64,000 bases of DNA, taken from positions 248,001 through 312,000 of the forward strand of contig JAJKFH010002749.1 of the NCBI GenBank assembly GCA_023333565.1, read 5' to 3'. Position 1 is the first letter of the stretch. Every line of letters begins with the position of its first letter. Shown one piece after another: positions 10,067 through 22,353 of the stretch. The position numbers and the translations under genes were made by a program. The notes under the pieces are model-generated. The model had not been told where the DNA came from, ran no database searches, and was given only the letters and a program-made list of their open reading frames with translations. The stretch comes from Puffinus mauretanicus. Its lineage: Eukaryota; Chordata; Aves; Procellariiformes; Procellariidae.

Positions 10067-12989
10067 AGGTAATTTTCTGTGGCAGACAGTTGTAGTTACA
10101 AAGGCACTGGCAGTTTCTCTCCCGAAGTTGGAGTTTCTTTTTGTGTATTTCCACACCAGCTTTATAGACATCGTATCCAAATTCAGCAGATGACAGTGCC
10201 CAACATATGGTTCTGAATAATCTTCAGTAAAACATACATCTGCCAAAAATGTGTATAGAATTAGGTACTCCATGGTCTGTGCTTCTTCACTGCGTGTGTC
10301 TCTGTTGCTAAAGTAACTTCATTTCCTCAAACTCTCTGTCCTGACAGCTCATGCTTTGAGAGAATCCGCCCCATCTGCCAGTTTATTTGTGCACCTGTAG
10401 GCTAAGAGTCACCAATATCAATGTCCATTTCTAAGACTTTGTTCTGCATGGCAAGCTATGAATGCCACATTCCCAGCTGTGTAACAACTGGTGATTTTTA
10501 AATGTCGATGAAGAAAAACAGTGTTGTATTTTCTTGCCCTGTTAGTAAGCCTCTGGCCAGCTATGTATTCTTCAGTGCCACGGTGTCCAGTGTTCCTCCA
10601 GCAGTGCAGAAACCACATCTACAATGGACTTTTCATAAGACAGATCCACTTCAGACATCTGTTGTAGTTTGCCTTTTGCAAATCGTGTGCCAACGTTAAC
10701 ATGCAGCACCTAAGTGTGCTTTTGGGGGGACTATATGCTGCTTAGATAAACAGGTAATAAACAGTTAAGTGTCTCATTATAGCAGCCAGTTGTTTGCCCA
10801 CTTGCTTTTTTAAAAACAAAACGTCAGAAAGGCACAGAGACCAGTGTCATTTATCTTCACGCCCTGTTGAAGCTATTTTGCACGGCCCAGGAATGTTACC
10901 ACTGGCAGCCTGATTTAAAGTTGTGTCCATGTTTGCTATCCCCACTATTGAAATTATTACAAAGATTTGGGTTTTGATAGCAGTGATGTTATGTGCTTGC
11001 CTGTTTTTCATTCCAAGTTGTGGTGTTTGTTGCCCAGCTTTAAGACGCAAAGAACGAAGAACAAGCAAACCCTCCCTGTGCAATCCCCTCAATGCTGTTT
11101 GTGGGCCTGAGTCTGATCTGCCCAACACCCTCCATACCTTCCCTGATGTACGTGTCTGCAGACACTGCTCTGGAGCCAGAAATACAGGTGATTTCTTTCC
11201 GTGGGGTTAAAGGCCAGGCTGTCTGCATTGGGGATGAAGGCTGTGGGTGAATGGGGAAAACAAACCACTTAATAAACAATACCTCCGATTAGATAGGGAT
11301 GAACAAGCTGGACTTTGAGACAGTTAAGCAAGACTGAAGAGTACAGAAAACAGGAAACATCCAGCACAGTGTGGAGAGGTGAGGAGGAGGCAGACTCCAC
11401 TCAGCTCAAGTCTGCTCTGATTAGACTTTAACCCCATCACGCAGGCAGCACTCTCTTGGGGCACACAGAGCCAGGTGTTTTTCACGTGGATGCATATTAT
11501 ACTCAGACATTCTTCCAACTTCCAGTGTTTTTTTCCATTCCATTTAAAACCCTTTTACAGGCCTGACCACATACAGAAGTGTTGATAAGATTAATAGTAC
11601 TTCATTTACTGAAGTGCAGACAGAATCTTTAACTTTTTCATTTTTCTCTTGGTGACCATGTAATCCGTCAAATGCTTCATCCACTTCTTTCTTTTTCATC
11701 TTTCTTTCTCAGATGTACTGCAGTTTGTCTCTCTTCACATTTACTTATTATTTTCATTTATAATGCTAGTTAATATAAGTAATTAAAGGCAAAATCAGCA
11801 TCAGAATGGTACTGCTAGAAACACACAGAAGAAACACAATCATCAACCTGAAGAAACATAAGCAATTCTAAAATTTTTACCCGTTGCCTTTAAACCAGGC
11901 TTTCCATTGATTTTAACATACTTCACCCAGCAAAGAGTCTTCACTCAAAATTTCAGTGCAGAACTGACAGATCCTTTGACAGCAAGGTCGGATATAACAA
12001 GGACAGCAATTAAATTAACTTCTACTATGAAAATCCAGTACTTGCATTGTCAAATTCAAGAAAACAAAACCACAAATTAAGGCCTAAATAATAACCCAAA
12101 TCACCTGTAAAGACAGTTTTTAGTGGTCTTTAAAATTTTTAAATATATACTTCTGTCAACTTTTGTATAGTAATTTTAGATGGAAAAGTCAACATCAGCA
12201 AAATCTCCAAGCCATTCAAATACAAAATGCACTTATGCTGTGCCAAGTTTGTGTGAGGAAACAGTAGATGCTTGTGTTTTAACATTATCCATTTCTTTTG
12301 TAGCTGACCACCATTTTCTGTTTCCATGCTATAAAAGGGAGAAAAATGAACATTTAAGCTCTCTTACTAGTTATGCATCTTGTTTGCAGTGATGTTTCAA
12401 ACACAGATTTGAGTGAGCTATGAAGATTTTTATATTGCAAGGCTGTTTCTATCAGCTTTCTCATTAACAGATAAAAAAGCCATAATCCATGCAGAAAAAC
12501 TTCAATCACCATATTTAGTTAGATATGTATTTAAGTAATCAATTCTCACACATCCCAAACTCTCAAAAAATAGTAATCCTTTCTCTATTAAAAGATTTTT
12601 CTCTTCACTAGAAAAGTGGATCAGCAATCACTGCAATAGTCTGTAAAATTATTTTTAAGAATACTGATAAAGGAGAGTGCTTGTTCTTTAGCTCAGTTCC
12701 CTCCCTTCCCATTCTCCCTGTCCTTATCCTCAGCCTGGGACCTTTGCAGTACTTCCCGCTTCCCCCTTCCCACGCCAGAGGCAGAGAGGGATAAGAAACC
12801 CTAAGGAGGCAGAGAAGAGCTTCGTCAGGAACTGAGCTCCCACAGGAAACCCTGCCTGCGTGGACAGCCCTACAAACCGCAGAGGACAAACCCCACATAC
12901 CACTAAGATGGGTGGCAGCACAAACACCACTGGATGCTACAGAAGGGCATCTGTTTCACGCCATTACCGAGCCACTTTGTCACGAAGTT

Positions 12990-13260
12990 GTTATCTGTAC
13001 CCCTTAACATCATCTGCATGGTCTCTGCCTCTCTTTGCATCCTGTTTTCCTGAAGCCCCCAAATCTGATTCCTGACCTGCGTCCTTATTCCTCTGAACAC
13101 ACCTTCCACCAGAGCTTCGGTGTTCCTCCCACTCCACGTCCACCAAAGGTGTCCCAATCTTTCTGTATTGCGACGCCTGTATCAAAGTCATGCTGTCCAT
13201 GGCCACAAATTCAATCTCTGTCAAATGTCTGGATGTAGCCACCTCTACCAAGGGTGCTCA
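12990..13260. other. Unrecognised higher-complexity block between PGAP4 and ALDOB
   Basis: A segment of balanced base composition with open frames on both strands (86 codons on -, 67 and 68 on +), inside AT-rich DNA. It has no resemblance I can name to a host gene or to CR1. It could be a conserved non-coding element, an old uncharacterised repeat, or chance. Confidence 0.25.
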
Positions 13261-15600
13261 CACCGGCAGACAGCCTCTTGCTAGCTACAGCCCTATGGCT
13301 GCATCACATTACTCTGAAAAAGGCTTAAAAAAAACCAGAAACCATTCCAAAATTCATTGGGTCACTGGAAAGCTGAGAGAGTTGGCAATTCTATGACTTC
13401 AAATACTAACTCAGTGAGACAGGTTTACAACCTTGGTAATACACCAATTTTGCCAAAGAATAATTAGTGCAGGCAATGGTTTAATATTTTTTATGGGGCA
13501 GGCTAGTTGCTTCAATAAATGCAAGTACACTGCATTCCCCTTACGGTGCAAGCTTATTCCTCTTATCATTTAAGGATACACAATACCACTATAACCTAAT
13601 TTTTAAAGGTATACGTATGCCCAAACTATGATTATGTAACTGTGATGATGAAAGGATGTACTCTTTTCCAGTGTCAGTTTAATATCACTCTACCACTACT
13701 TTCCGCACAGCATGGTCAGCGTCATGGGTCTGCATGTTAATAGTATTGAACCTTACAGTGGCATTATCTAGCATGATTGATTATTCCATATTCTTGCTTG
13801 AAAAGGCTCTCATTCCTAAATTAAGTGAAAAAGTTAACCATGTTGTCCATTCTTTTTTTTTCTCCTCAGTCCTCAGAATCTCTGCTAGGACCTGTAATCC
13901 TAGGGCTTGAAGTGCCGGACTCAGAAGGACTAGAAAGGCACATACTAGCCATTACCCACCTGGAAATACATAGATAGACTGCTGAAAGAGTTAAGAATGC
14001 AAGGTGGGCTGCAGGGGATTATCTAAAGTGGTTTCTAAATATCAGAAACTATTTTTTTCAAGAAGACTCCCCCCAGCTGTTCTCTAATAGCCTGTCAGAC
14101 CTTATCACAGATGACACTGGGAAAAAAACTTCCAAGTACTTTTCTAGGTGTGACAGCTTCTAACCAAACCAGGAATGACGGGACTCAAACTCTGATGTTC
14201 TCTGTGACCCTGAAGACAACCATCAGTATGACACCTTCTTGGTCTCAAGAGGGTCTTAGGTAATGTATTTCATTAAAAATATTTTTAATCCATACTAGAT
14301 GCCTCTGTTTGTGGTGGAGAAACTTTAATACACCATGGGGTTTATCTTTCCGCTAGGACGGGAGAAATGGAATATAAAGCAAACACTGTAAAGCAGGGAA
14401 GGCTTTATGTCCGTGTTACGTGCCACAGCATTCTTCAGCAAAAAGGTACGGATCAGGAAGGAGAACGTTAAAGAAAACAAAACAACACAAGCACAAGTCC
14501 TTCAATTGGACTGTATCCTCAGCTTTTCCAGAGGTTTCTCTGCTGACTGTCACGGAGTGCTAACAGCATGTAAGCTGTTAAGATTTCCTGCAGGCGCTCA
14601 CCTTGGCATGCAGCTCTAGAAGAGACAGGCTCAAGGAGGAAGTGCCCTAATGAAGACAGTGTTGCTCAGTGAGAGGAGAAATCAGATGTCTCACCATGTC
14701 CCTGTAAAGGCTAAAGGTGTCACTACATGAGCCAAACAAATGGAGAAACTACGTCATTCTTCAGGCAAACACTGGGTCTTTGTGGTAAAGACATGCTAAC
14801 GTCCAAGGTCGCAGAGCATGTTGTTGCTGAGGGTATGTTGTTTGCCTAACTGTCCCTATGCTGTACTTCCCTCCAGGAGTACTCACCTGCAGTATGGGGG
14901 AAAAAAAATAAAAAAAAAATCAAGTCTATCTATCTGGATTTGGTGAATAGCTGTAGTGTGATTTCATATAAACTGGAATGTTGATATGCTGTTTATAGAG
15001 CATTAGCATTTTTTACAGAAAAATTTTGCTAAGCAACTGAGAAGTTTGTATGTCATTGTGATATGGGTAGGTGTTTCAATGGGATTTTGGTGGAAAATTT
15101 GGCTCGCACTCGTGCACCTCAGTGTGGGCATACTTCTTCTGATAACCATCATTCTCACACATACACTGCATTATAGGAAATCAGAACTTGCAATTTCATT
15201 AACACTGATACTGTAGCATTGCATTTGCCTTTCCATATACTAATTGGAAAAGGAAAATACGTTCCTGTGCTAAAGTTTCAAGTGAGGAAAATCAGTGTAA
15301 CACTTAGCAAGCCACTGAAATGATATAAGTCGTGTCAACTAGGGATGTGTTGCACGGTTTCTGCATTTTGTTGTGTACTCTTCCTTCCTGCACAGTGGAG
15401 TTTCCTACGTATAAGCTTCCAGAAGGTCTAACCCTAAACGGAAAGTTATGCCCAAGATCCCTGTAAACATTTTCCATGGTTTCTCTTGTAGTTCTTTTCA
15501 GTCTGTTTTGGAAAGAGGGGGAATAATTTGAAATAATTGGAAAACATGGCAGTTTCACTGCATCGTGAATGGCCTTATATACACAGGGGAGGGGAAAAGG

Positions 15601-15800
15601 GAGGAACACCAGGCGCAGGAGTAGGTCCCATTGGTTGTGCGTGGCTGTGGTCTGACAGCCAATGGCCGACCTCCAGCAGTGACACCTCCCCAGCCAGCCT
15701 GGGGAGGAGGGAGAATGGAGGAGTGGAGGGGGAAAAAAAAAAAAAACCAAAAAAAAAACCTGTCAAGAATTTTATAAAAGTTAGTGATTAGAAGGACCGG
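15601..15800 (+). promoter_or_regulatory. ALDOB: ALDOB core promoter
   Basis: A TATAAAA box lies at 15773-15779. A forward CCAAT box is at 15659-15663 and an inverted one (ATTGG) at 15630-15634, on either side of a short spacer. GTTAGTGATTAGA at 15780-15792 resembles the HNF1 consensus GTTAATNATTAAC at most positions. Aldolase B promoters in mammals are known to use HNF1, a CCAAT-binding factor and C/EBP-type factors for liver, kidney and gut expression, so the set fits. Two A-runs (15733-15758) sit just upstream of the TATA box. The transcription start is inferred to be about 25-30 bases after the TATA box, near 15805. Confidence 0.7.
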
Positions 15801-15804
15801 GTCT

Positions 15805-15863
15805 CTTTGCCTGCAACCACCTCACCAGAAGCTTGTAGCAGCAGAGGCACTGTCCACAAACAA
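15805..15863 (+). other. ALDOB: ALDOB non-coding exon 1
   Basis: This follows the TATA box and ends at a consensus donor, ACAA|GTAAGTA (exon end 15863). Vertebrate ALDOB genes have a short untranslated first exon separated by a long intron from the exon carrying the ATG, and this fits in both position and size. The 5' boundary is approximate, because it is set only by distance from the TATA box. Confidence 0.65.
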
Positions 15864-17291
15864 GTAAGTATAATAATTTCATTTCTAAACTATAAAGGTG
15901 GTACGTATATCAGCAGCTGAGACACAATGTGTTTATCTGAAGTGGGCTTAGGGAGTTGTTTTTGGTTTTGTTTTTATTTTTTTATTCCAGGAACAGCTTG
16001 CAAGGAATAAGCACTCAGCCATTCTGCAGTGATCTTCCAATGTGACGCATTTGCTGCTAACACTGGCTTTCTAACTTAGCTTAGTCACTCAGAAACTCCT
16101 GGAGTAAGTGAACCCTTAGTCTAAGGGGACTAGAGCAATAACATACCTGCATTGCTTTCTACTGCTTTGTTTTGTATGTGTTTGTTTATGCTTGTGGAGT
16201 ATATAAATTTATGTTCTGCAAGGAGAAGAGAGAATGACTGGAGAATGCAGCTGGTCCTGACAAACACCAGTGCTGACAGAAGTGTAATTATGCGTGTTCA
16301 TTGTGCAGCTTCTTCTGAAGTATTAGTGCAGAGTAAGATTCCTCATCAGGGGGATGTAAGGTAGTCTGCAGTGCAGGAAACTAAAAACTGCTCTTGCATT
16401 AGGCTGTAACGTGTCAAGTTGTGAACAGCCAGCTTCAGGAAATTGCTCAACAAACTCAAATCCTCACTGAGTCTGTGATCCTCCATCACTTTCTCAACTA
16501 TCGCATGTGCCTGGCACCTAAAACTATTTACCCCTCCTGAAACCCTCACCACTGCTTCCCCCAGCCTGCCCTGCTGGCATTACAAGACTTGAATTCTCGT
16601 GCAAGTCTGACAGCATTTTTTTACCTTTTCTGAGAAGAGCCCAGTCCTGAGAGAGAAGCAGCTTCACCCTAATGACCACACTTACTTCCAAGAAACCAGT
16701 TTCTTGCCATCTCAGCCATCTCTAGCCATCACGAGCGCTCCAGCAGCGCTCTGCACCGACTGCAGAGGCCAGGTCCCTGAGTACATAACCTCCTTTCGTA
16801 CTGCTAGGGAGACGAAATGGGGGTACATTTGCTCAGGGCTTGAGTATAGCTCTGAGGCTAATGTGAGAATCAGGACAGGGAACTGCAGGTCTCACATACT
16901 CCCCTCCACTTGAGATAGGATGTTGAAGCAAGGTCCCTAGACAGAGCATGAAGATGGAAAAACCCCTTGTTCTCACCCTCATAAGAGAAAGCAAAAACCA
17001 ACCAGGCAATTTACCATCCTATATGCCCCAAAGGACCCATCAAGATGGTGAAATTAGTATGTCAATCAAAAACATCTGCTGCTTTTTCTAGGTGACAGAA
17101 GTCTGAATATCTATTTTTGTCCCGTACTCTTGACTCACTTTTTAGAACCCAGAAATGAAACATTTTGCTATACTGAAACCTTCACTCCCACTGCAAAGAT
17201 AAAGGGAGAAACATCCTATTCTTCCCTCAGAGCTCCTTCATACATGCACGAGGCACTGCTCCCACTTCAACTCCCTAAAGCAAGTACTCAC

Positions 17292-18130
17292 ACAGCGTCA
17301 CAGGGTAATTCAGGCTGAAAAGGACATGAGGAGGTCTCCAAGCAGGGTTAGACACAAGGTCAAACCAGGCTGATCATGGCTTTATTCAGGTGGGTCTTGA
17401 CAACCTCCAAGGATGGAGACATCAAGGCCTCTCTCTCAACCTCCTCCACTGTTTCGCTGTCCCAATAGTGAAAAAAAAATCCAGTCCGAATCTCTCTAGT
17501 TTCGGCTTATGCCTGTTATCTCCCACTCTCCTGTCACATGCCGCTGTGAAAACCCTGGCACTGCCTCCTCGAACACCACCCTCTGGGTATTGGGGGTTGC
17601 TGAGAGGTGCCCCTGAAGCCATCTCTGCTCGAGGCTGAACTAGATCCAGCCCTGCAGCCTTCTCCTCACAGAGCAAGTGCTTCACCTTCTCGGTGGCATC
17701 TGAGGAACTCATTCCAGTTTGTCAATGTCTTTCCTGTACTGCAGGGACCCAACACTGGATGCAGTGTCCAGATGTGATCTAAAGAGGGCTGAGCAGAGGG
17801 GCATAATCCCTGTCCTCCCCTGGCTCTCTGGGCTGGACCCCTGCTCACACAGGGTGCTGCTGGACCCTGTTGCTGCCCCTGTTCAGCTTGCTGCTTGACA
17901 GGGCGCTGGGCCTTCTCCAAAGAGCTGTTTCCCCATCCCACTAACCCTGGTGGGATCACGGCTAGGGCTCTGTCCCCAGGCAATGGCTGGGCATTCGTCC
18001 TGGCTGAACTTCACGGTGCTCCTGCTGGTCTCTTCCCGCCTCCCGTACAGGCTCCTCTGGATGGCTGCCCAGCAATCAAGTGTATTAACTAGTCCTGCCA
18101 GCTTGGTGTCATCTGCAGGCTAGATAAGAA
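17292..18130 (-). mobile_element. CR1 LINE fragment in ALDOB intron 1
   Basis: About 0.85 kb reads as the reverse complement of the CR1 3' half. Diagnostic pieces on the + strand are: GACAACCTCCAAGGATGGAG near 17400; the conserved CTCCTCACAGAGCAAGTGCT region near 17662; GACCCAACACTGGATGCAGT near 17747; AGGGGCATAATCCCTGTCCT near 17797; CTCCTCTGGATGGCTGCCCA near 18051; and CTTGGTGTCATCTGCAGGCT near 18101. These correspond to the C-terminal reverse transcriptase region and 3' UTR of CR1. The copy is interrupted by stops and indels, so it is dead. Similarity may run weakly on to about 18210. It lies in antisense orientation to ALDOB, the orientation usually tolerated in introns. Confidence 0.85.
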
Positions 18131-20487
18131 TGTGCTCCGTCAGCAGCACGGGGCCAGGCTTGCCCAGCCGTCCATACCTATCAGTTTGCCCAACATCCAA
18201 GTAACCAGACTTACATAGAAATAGCTTTTTAGTGGAGCTCCATAGAGAAGGTGAGGCCCATAAATAGATTTATCCACTGTAATGTGAATACTCGTTATGT
18301 GTCTGTCTCTCCTAAGCATACAATGTAAGTGAGCAATAAAACCAGTCAGCTTAACACTGTGCCTACACGTGACGGGCTACATTTTTGAATACTTTTCATT
18401 CTCCCTATCAACTGTATTTATTTATATATCTAACTTTTGCTTCTTCAAACCTGCTCTTTGGAAGCAGAATCTCTTGTCTGCACAGTGCAACGACATGCAC
18501 ATGCAGTTTGTATTGCTAACTGTCAGAGATGATGTTGAAGGGCTGTGTTTACTAGTAACTGAACAGGAAAAGCTACATGCATGGGCTACAAACTGTATTT
18601 TGAGAGTTTGGTGCTGCACTTTTGGAACCAATTTTATAGAAGGCGGCAATGAAGAGACCCAAGAGAAAAACTTACAGATTCTAATCCAATCTTTTCCCCT
18701 CTGCAAACCAGGACTCAGGTGAGATTTTCTGTAAGATTAGAAGATGCCAGTCACTTGAGGTGGTTGGAAAGAAAAGATGCCAATGAAGTATTAATGTTTC
18801 TAAGATGACCTGAAGTGGAATGTAACCGTTTGTTCCCTCTGCTGTTCATCTTGCCTCTCCCCTTTGGTTCTCACAATTAATATTAACAGGATGCAGTGCT
18901 TGTGCTGATATGCATGAAGAGATTTCCCCTGCAGTCCTCCATTATGGTAGCTGAGAAAAACTTGAGACTTCAGCAGTACAATATGGGCTCTCACAACTGT
19001 GCTGTCCCCTTTCCCCCACCCCCACCTCCTGCTGGTCACAGGCTGGGGGCTGAACAAAGAACTTTGTTTGCTTAAGGAGCTGCTGAAGCCTGACAAACAC
19101 TCAAGGTAGCCATAAAGCTGTGGGGTTTATGCATTCTGTGCAGTTTATTCTTCTGGTTTTTCCTCCACTTTTAAAAAATGTTATGTAAGCAGTTACCACA
19201 AAGGGAATACATTGTATTCATACAATGTCAAATCCAGTGAAATCACCCAAGCTTGTGACACTATGATGCTAGCCCACAGCCTAAAATGGGTAAATAAAAA
19301 TAAAACTTCTTGAAAAACTTCAGTGGTGGGACAACTCTTAGATACTGTTACTGAGAACACAGTTCCTTCGAGCTTTTTCCTGCCTGGAAAAGTTGTCAAA
19401 TTAAACTAATAAAGCAGAATAATAAGGCAAATGGGCTTCGTTCTTGGAAAAATGAAATGAACCGTGCAGCTTTGGCACCCTGGGCACAGCCGTTTTTCCT
19501 CAGGACCGGTAAAGTGACATATCCAGCTCTTTAAGCGGGGACATTAATGTTTCTGTGGATGTGGTGGGAGCTTACTCTTTACGAAACAGCTGTATAAAGT
19601 GTTACTGAAGTGTAAGACTTCTCCACTCCCCTTTAAACACTCAGAGCAGTACCTTACAGCAGAGACACCCTTTCTGAATCCAGCGGGGAAGATCCTCAGA
19701 GATTATGCTCCTCATGAAAGAATCACAGAAAAATAAAGTCTTAAATCAAGGGTCCTTGAACATTCTGAACCTTAGAGCTATCATTAGCTTTACAGCTGCT
19801 CTTTTGCACTCATTTCTTCACCATTTCAGTTAGAAACACTGCATTTTATTAATCCTTGTAGCTCAGCAGGGTAGCTGCGAACCACTCACCATGGCCTTAC
19901 AGATAATTTTGGGGAGCCTTTTTGGCAAATCTCCACCTATTCCTTCACACTCAATGAGATACTTGCATGGAAACTGGAACTAATCTGCTGTCTTCCAAGT
20001 CATCATTGTGGAACTACACTGTATTGCTTCAGTCTTTCAGACTCACTTGGACCAGCATTATCCACTGAAAACTCGTATTTCTGTATTTCGGCAATTTGCT
20101 TTGCAGGCTGGTTTTGAGTGATAACTGGCTTTTTGTTATCTTTACGCAAACACTGGAAACAAGCAAGATACAACAGACATTAGTCTTGTTGCTTATTGCA
20201 TTGCTGGAGACAGAGTATACCCATAATAATGTAACTAGAGTGACTGATGATCTTGTAATTCAGCTAGCTGGATTAAAGATTATCTGGATACACCTACTCG
20301 TGCTGCAGCACACCTCCAAACTGCAACTCTGAAATCCTATTACTGATTTAGCAATTCATTAGCTTTGACCTTGGACAAGATCATATTCTTTCCAGATCAC
20401 AATTTTCCAGTCTTTTCCACAGAGACTGTGAACTACTGAAGTAATTCCCCATAATTTTGCATAGCAATTTATTTAACAGTGCTATGG

Positions 20488-20602
20488 TTTTGACTGAAGT
20501 ACTTACAACACAAACAATTATTACAGTAATAATAACAAGCCAGTTTTGTCTGAAGTGCTTACAACACAAACTGTTATTATAGTAATCATAATAACAAGCC
20601 AG
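20488..20602. repeat. Tandem duplication, two diverged units of 56 and 59 bp
   Basis: Unit 1 (20488-20543) and unit 2 (20544-20602) abut directly. Both start TTTTG.CTGAAGT and share CTTACAACACAAAC near the start. Both end ATAATAACAAGCCAG. They differ by a few substitutions and a 3-base indel, so the duplication is not recent. It lies in ALDOB intron 1. Confidence 0.9.
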
Positions 20603-20661
20603 TTTCCTATTTCTAAGAGACATATCAGACACAGAAAGCAGGTGAGGGATAAGGAGGGTTA

Positions 20662-20699
20662 TGCTGCATAGCTAAGTTGCATTAATTAGCTACGCAGCA
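20662..20699. repeat. Imperfect 14-bp inverted repeat
   Basis: TGCTGCATAGCTAA (20662-20675) faces TTAGCTACGCAGCA (20686-20699) across a 10-base spacer, with one mismatch. It could form a cruciform or hairpin, and lies 60 bases after the tandem duplication in ALDOB intron 1. The function is unknown. Confidence 0.75.
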
Positions 20700-22353
20700 C
20701 AAACCGTAGCTCTTCAAGTTCTTTTAGGTGGGCTGAACAGGATAAGAGCTGGGAGTGATGGAGGTGTGGTCACCCCTTGTAGAAGGATGCTTCCCAGAGC
20801 TCTGGCCACAGAGAGAGGAGTTCAGCAAAGCCTGCTTTTGTAGGACCAGAGCAAGGCATTTCAGCACTTGGAAAAGGAGGGTACCCTCCCTCATTTGACG
20901 CGGTCTTCATCATGCACTCCTTCAAATTCCCTCTAAACCTAGAATAACCCACCATTGATAAGTTGCATAGGATGAATTCTAGTCTCAAACAACTAGTCCA
21001 GACATCTGGACACTGCATCTGACTGGTCTGTATTAGTAGACAATGCCATTTGAATCTTGCACAATAACATTACCAATACCAAAGTACCTTCAACTATAAA
21101 TCAGAGACACAGATTTATAACTGTCACAGTACTGTGTTGGCATTATTGCCAGAAAATTTTGCCACCATTTGGCATGGTGCACAGAACTCTGTTACCCTAT
21201 CATGAGTAGCAGCCAGACCCTGATCCTTTCTCCCCATTACGGCCTTCAGCAGGGAGGGTAAGACAAGGATTCCCTGGCAACATAATACCTGTGTGCAGGG
21301 AAAGAGCATGGAGGACTTGGCTGCATACAGGGTTATATGGGAGACATATTTTCTGGTCATCTCTGGCACATGGTGAAATGAGAAATGGCATGTTCTCACT
21401 CCCTGCTGAGTTTGGGAATAGAAAATGCAGACGCTGCCCAGAGGCCTGCTCCTCTGGAGGAAAACTTGTTATTGGAGATCTTCTGTGTTGTTTTTAATGA
21501 TTCATGTAATGGATTTACCACCTCCTGATAAAAACATGGGTGTTGCTTTAGCTATAACATACGATAAACAGAGAGAAGAGAGTCTTTATGTCTCAGGCTC
21601 ACAGGCCTATACACATAGAGAAATAACTTGCACTATTCAGATGATCTGAAAAACTGTAATCTAATGCCATATAATCAAAACTTTAGTAAGATCAAGCATT
21701 TTGGCATAACAAGACAGAACCTGTATTTCAGGTGCTAGGTATCTGCAGCTGATAAGCCTCTGCCACAGCTGAAAAGATAGAAATGGGTGGTGAATCCTTT
21801 TAAACCCCCAGGTCTTATATAGAGTAAGCAATGTGCTACAGTTCTGAAAGCAGCCATGGGAAAGAAAGAATTAAAAAGCAAGGCAGGAGGGTGGGGGTGG
21901 AAAACCAAATAGACAAATACTGCCAACACTGGCTGGGGCACAGGAGAGGGGCATTGTTAGGAAATGTAAAGGCAAGCAATGTGATAATTGGCATTCTTCT
22001 GATTGGTACCAAAAAGTTTTAAGTGCTTTGCAAAGAAGTTTGCAGAGTCCGCAATTAGCATACTCATTAGCTTGGTGCATGTTTTCATGACAGACTGACC
22101 TTCCTTTAGATTCTGAGCAAAGCCATGTAAAATGCAGAGTCTTTCCCACTTTGGTCCTGGAGGTTGTGTTAGGATGCGACTCCTGCATTTTGCTCTTCTT
22201 GTTCTGCCAGACACACCAAGCCAAGAAGAACTTGAATGAATTTCTGGGCATGTGCCTATGATAATATAGACTAGACAAGCACTCTGGTTCACAGTTTGTG
22301 TATACAGTCTCCCCCAGCTTGTAACAGTCATTCTCTTCCACAGATAAGTCAAC

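Larger units (their letters stand above)
6564..15600. other. PGAP4-ALDOB intergenic region
   Basis: About 9 kb without a recognised gene. The longest frame (8707-9117, +, 136 codons) has one hydrophobic stretch but no recognisable domain, no splice context and no CpG island. I treat it as chance. Landmarks are a decayed CR1 fragment at 9962-10066, an exact 10-base tandem GCATCTGCAT at 9911-9930, and a purine-rich GGAA/GAAA tract near 8446-8475. Liver or kidney enhancers for ALDOB could lie here but cannot be identified by eye. Confidence 0.6.
15864..22343 (+). other. ALDOB: ALDOB intron 1
   Basis: A 6,480-bp intron between the donor at 15864 (GTAAGTA) and the acceptor CTCTTCCACAG ending at 22343. 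It contains a CR1 fragment (about 17292-18130), a 56/59-bp tandem duplication (20488-20602) and an imperfect 14-bp inverted repeat (20662-20699). Mammalian ALDOB intron 1 carries a tissue-specific enhancer. An equivalent is plausible here but not identified. Confidence 0.65.

Noticed and set aside
15304..15766. 148- and 63-codon - strand frames over the ALDOB promoter
   Set aside because: The Phe-rich start comes from reading the A-runs in reverse, and the remainder has no similarity I recognise and lies over promoter elements.
16346..16552. Possible extra CR1 or other repeat near the start of ALDOB intron 1
   Set aside because: No diagnostic CR1 blocks could be matched.
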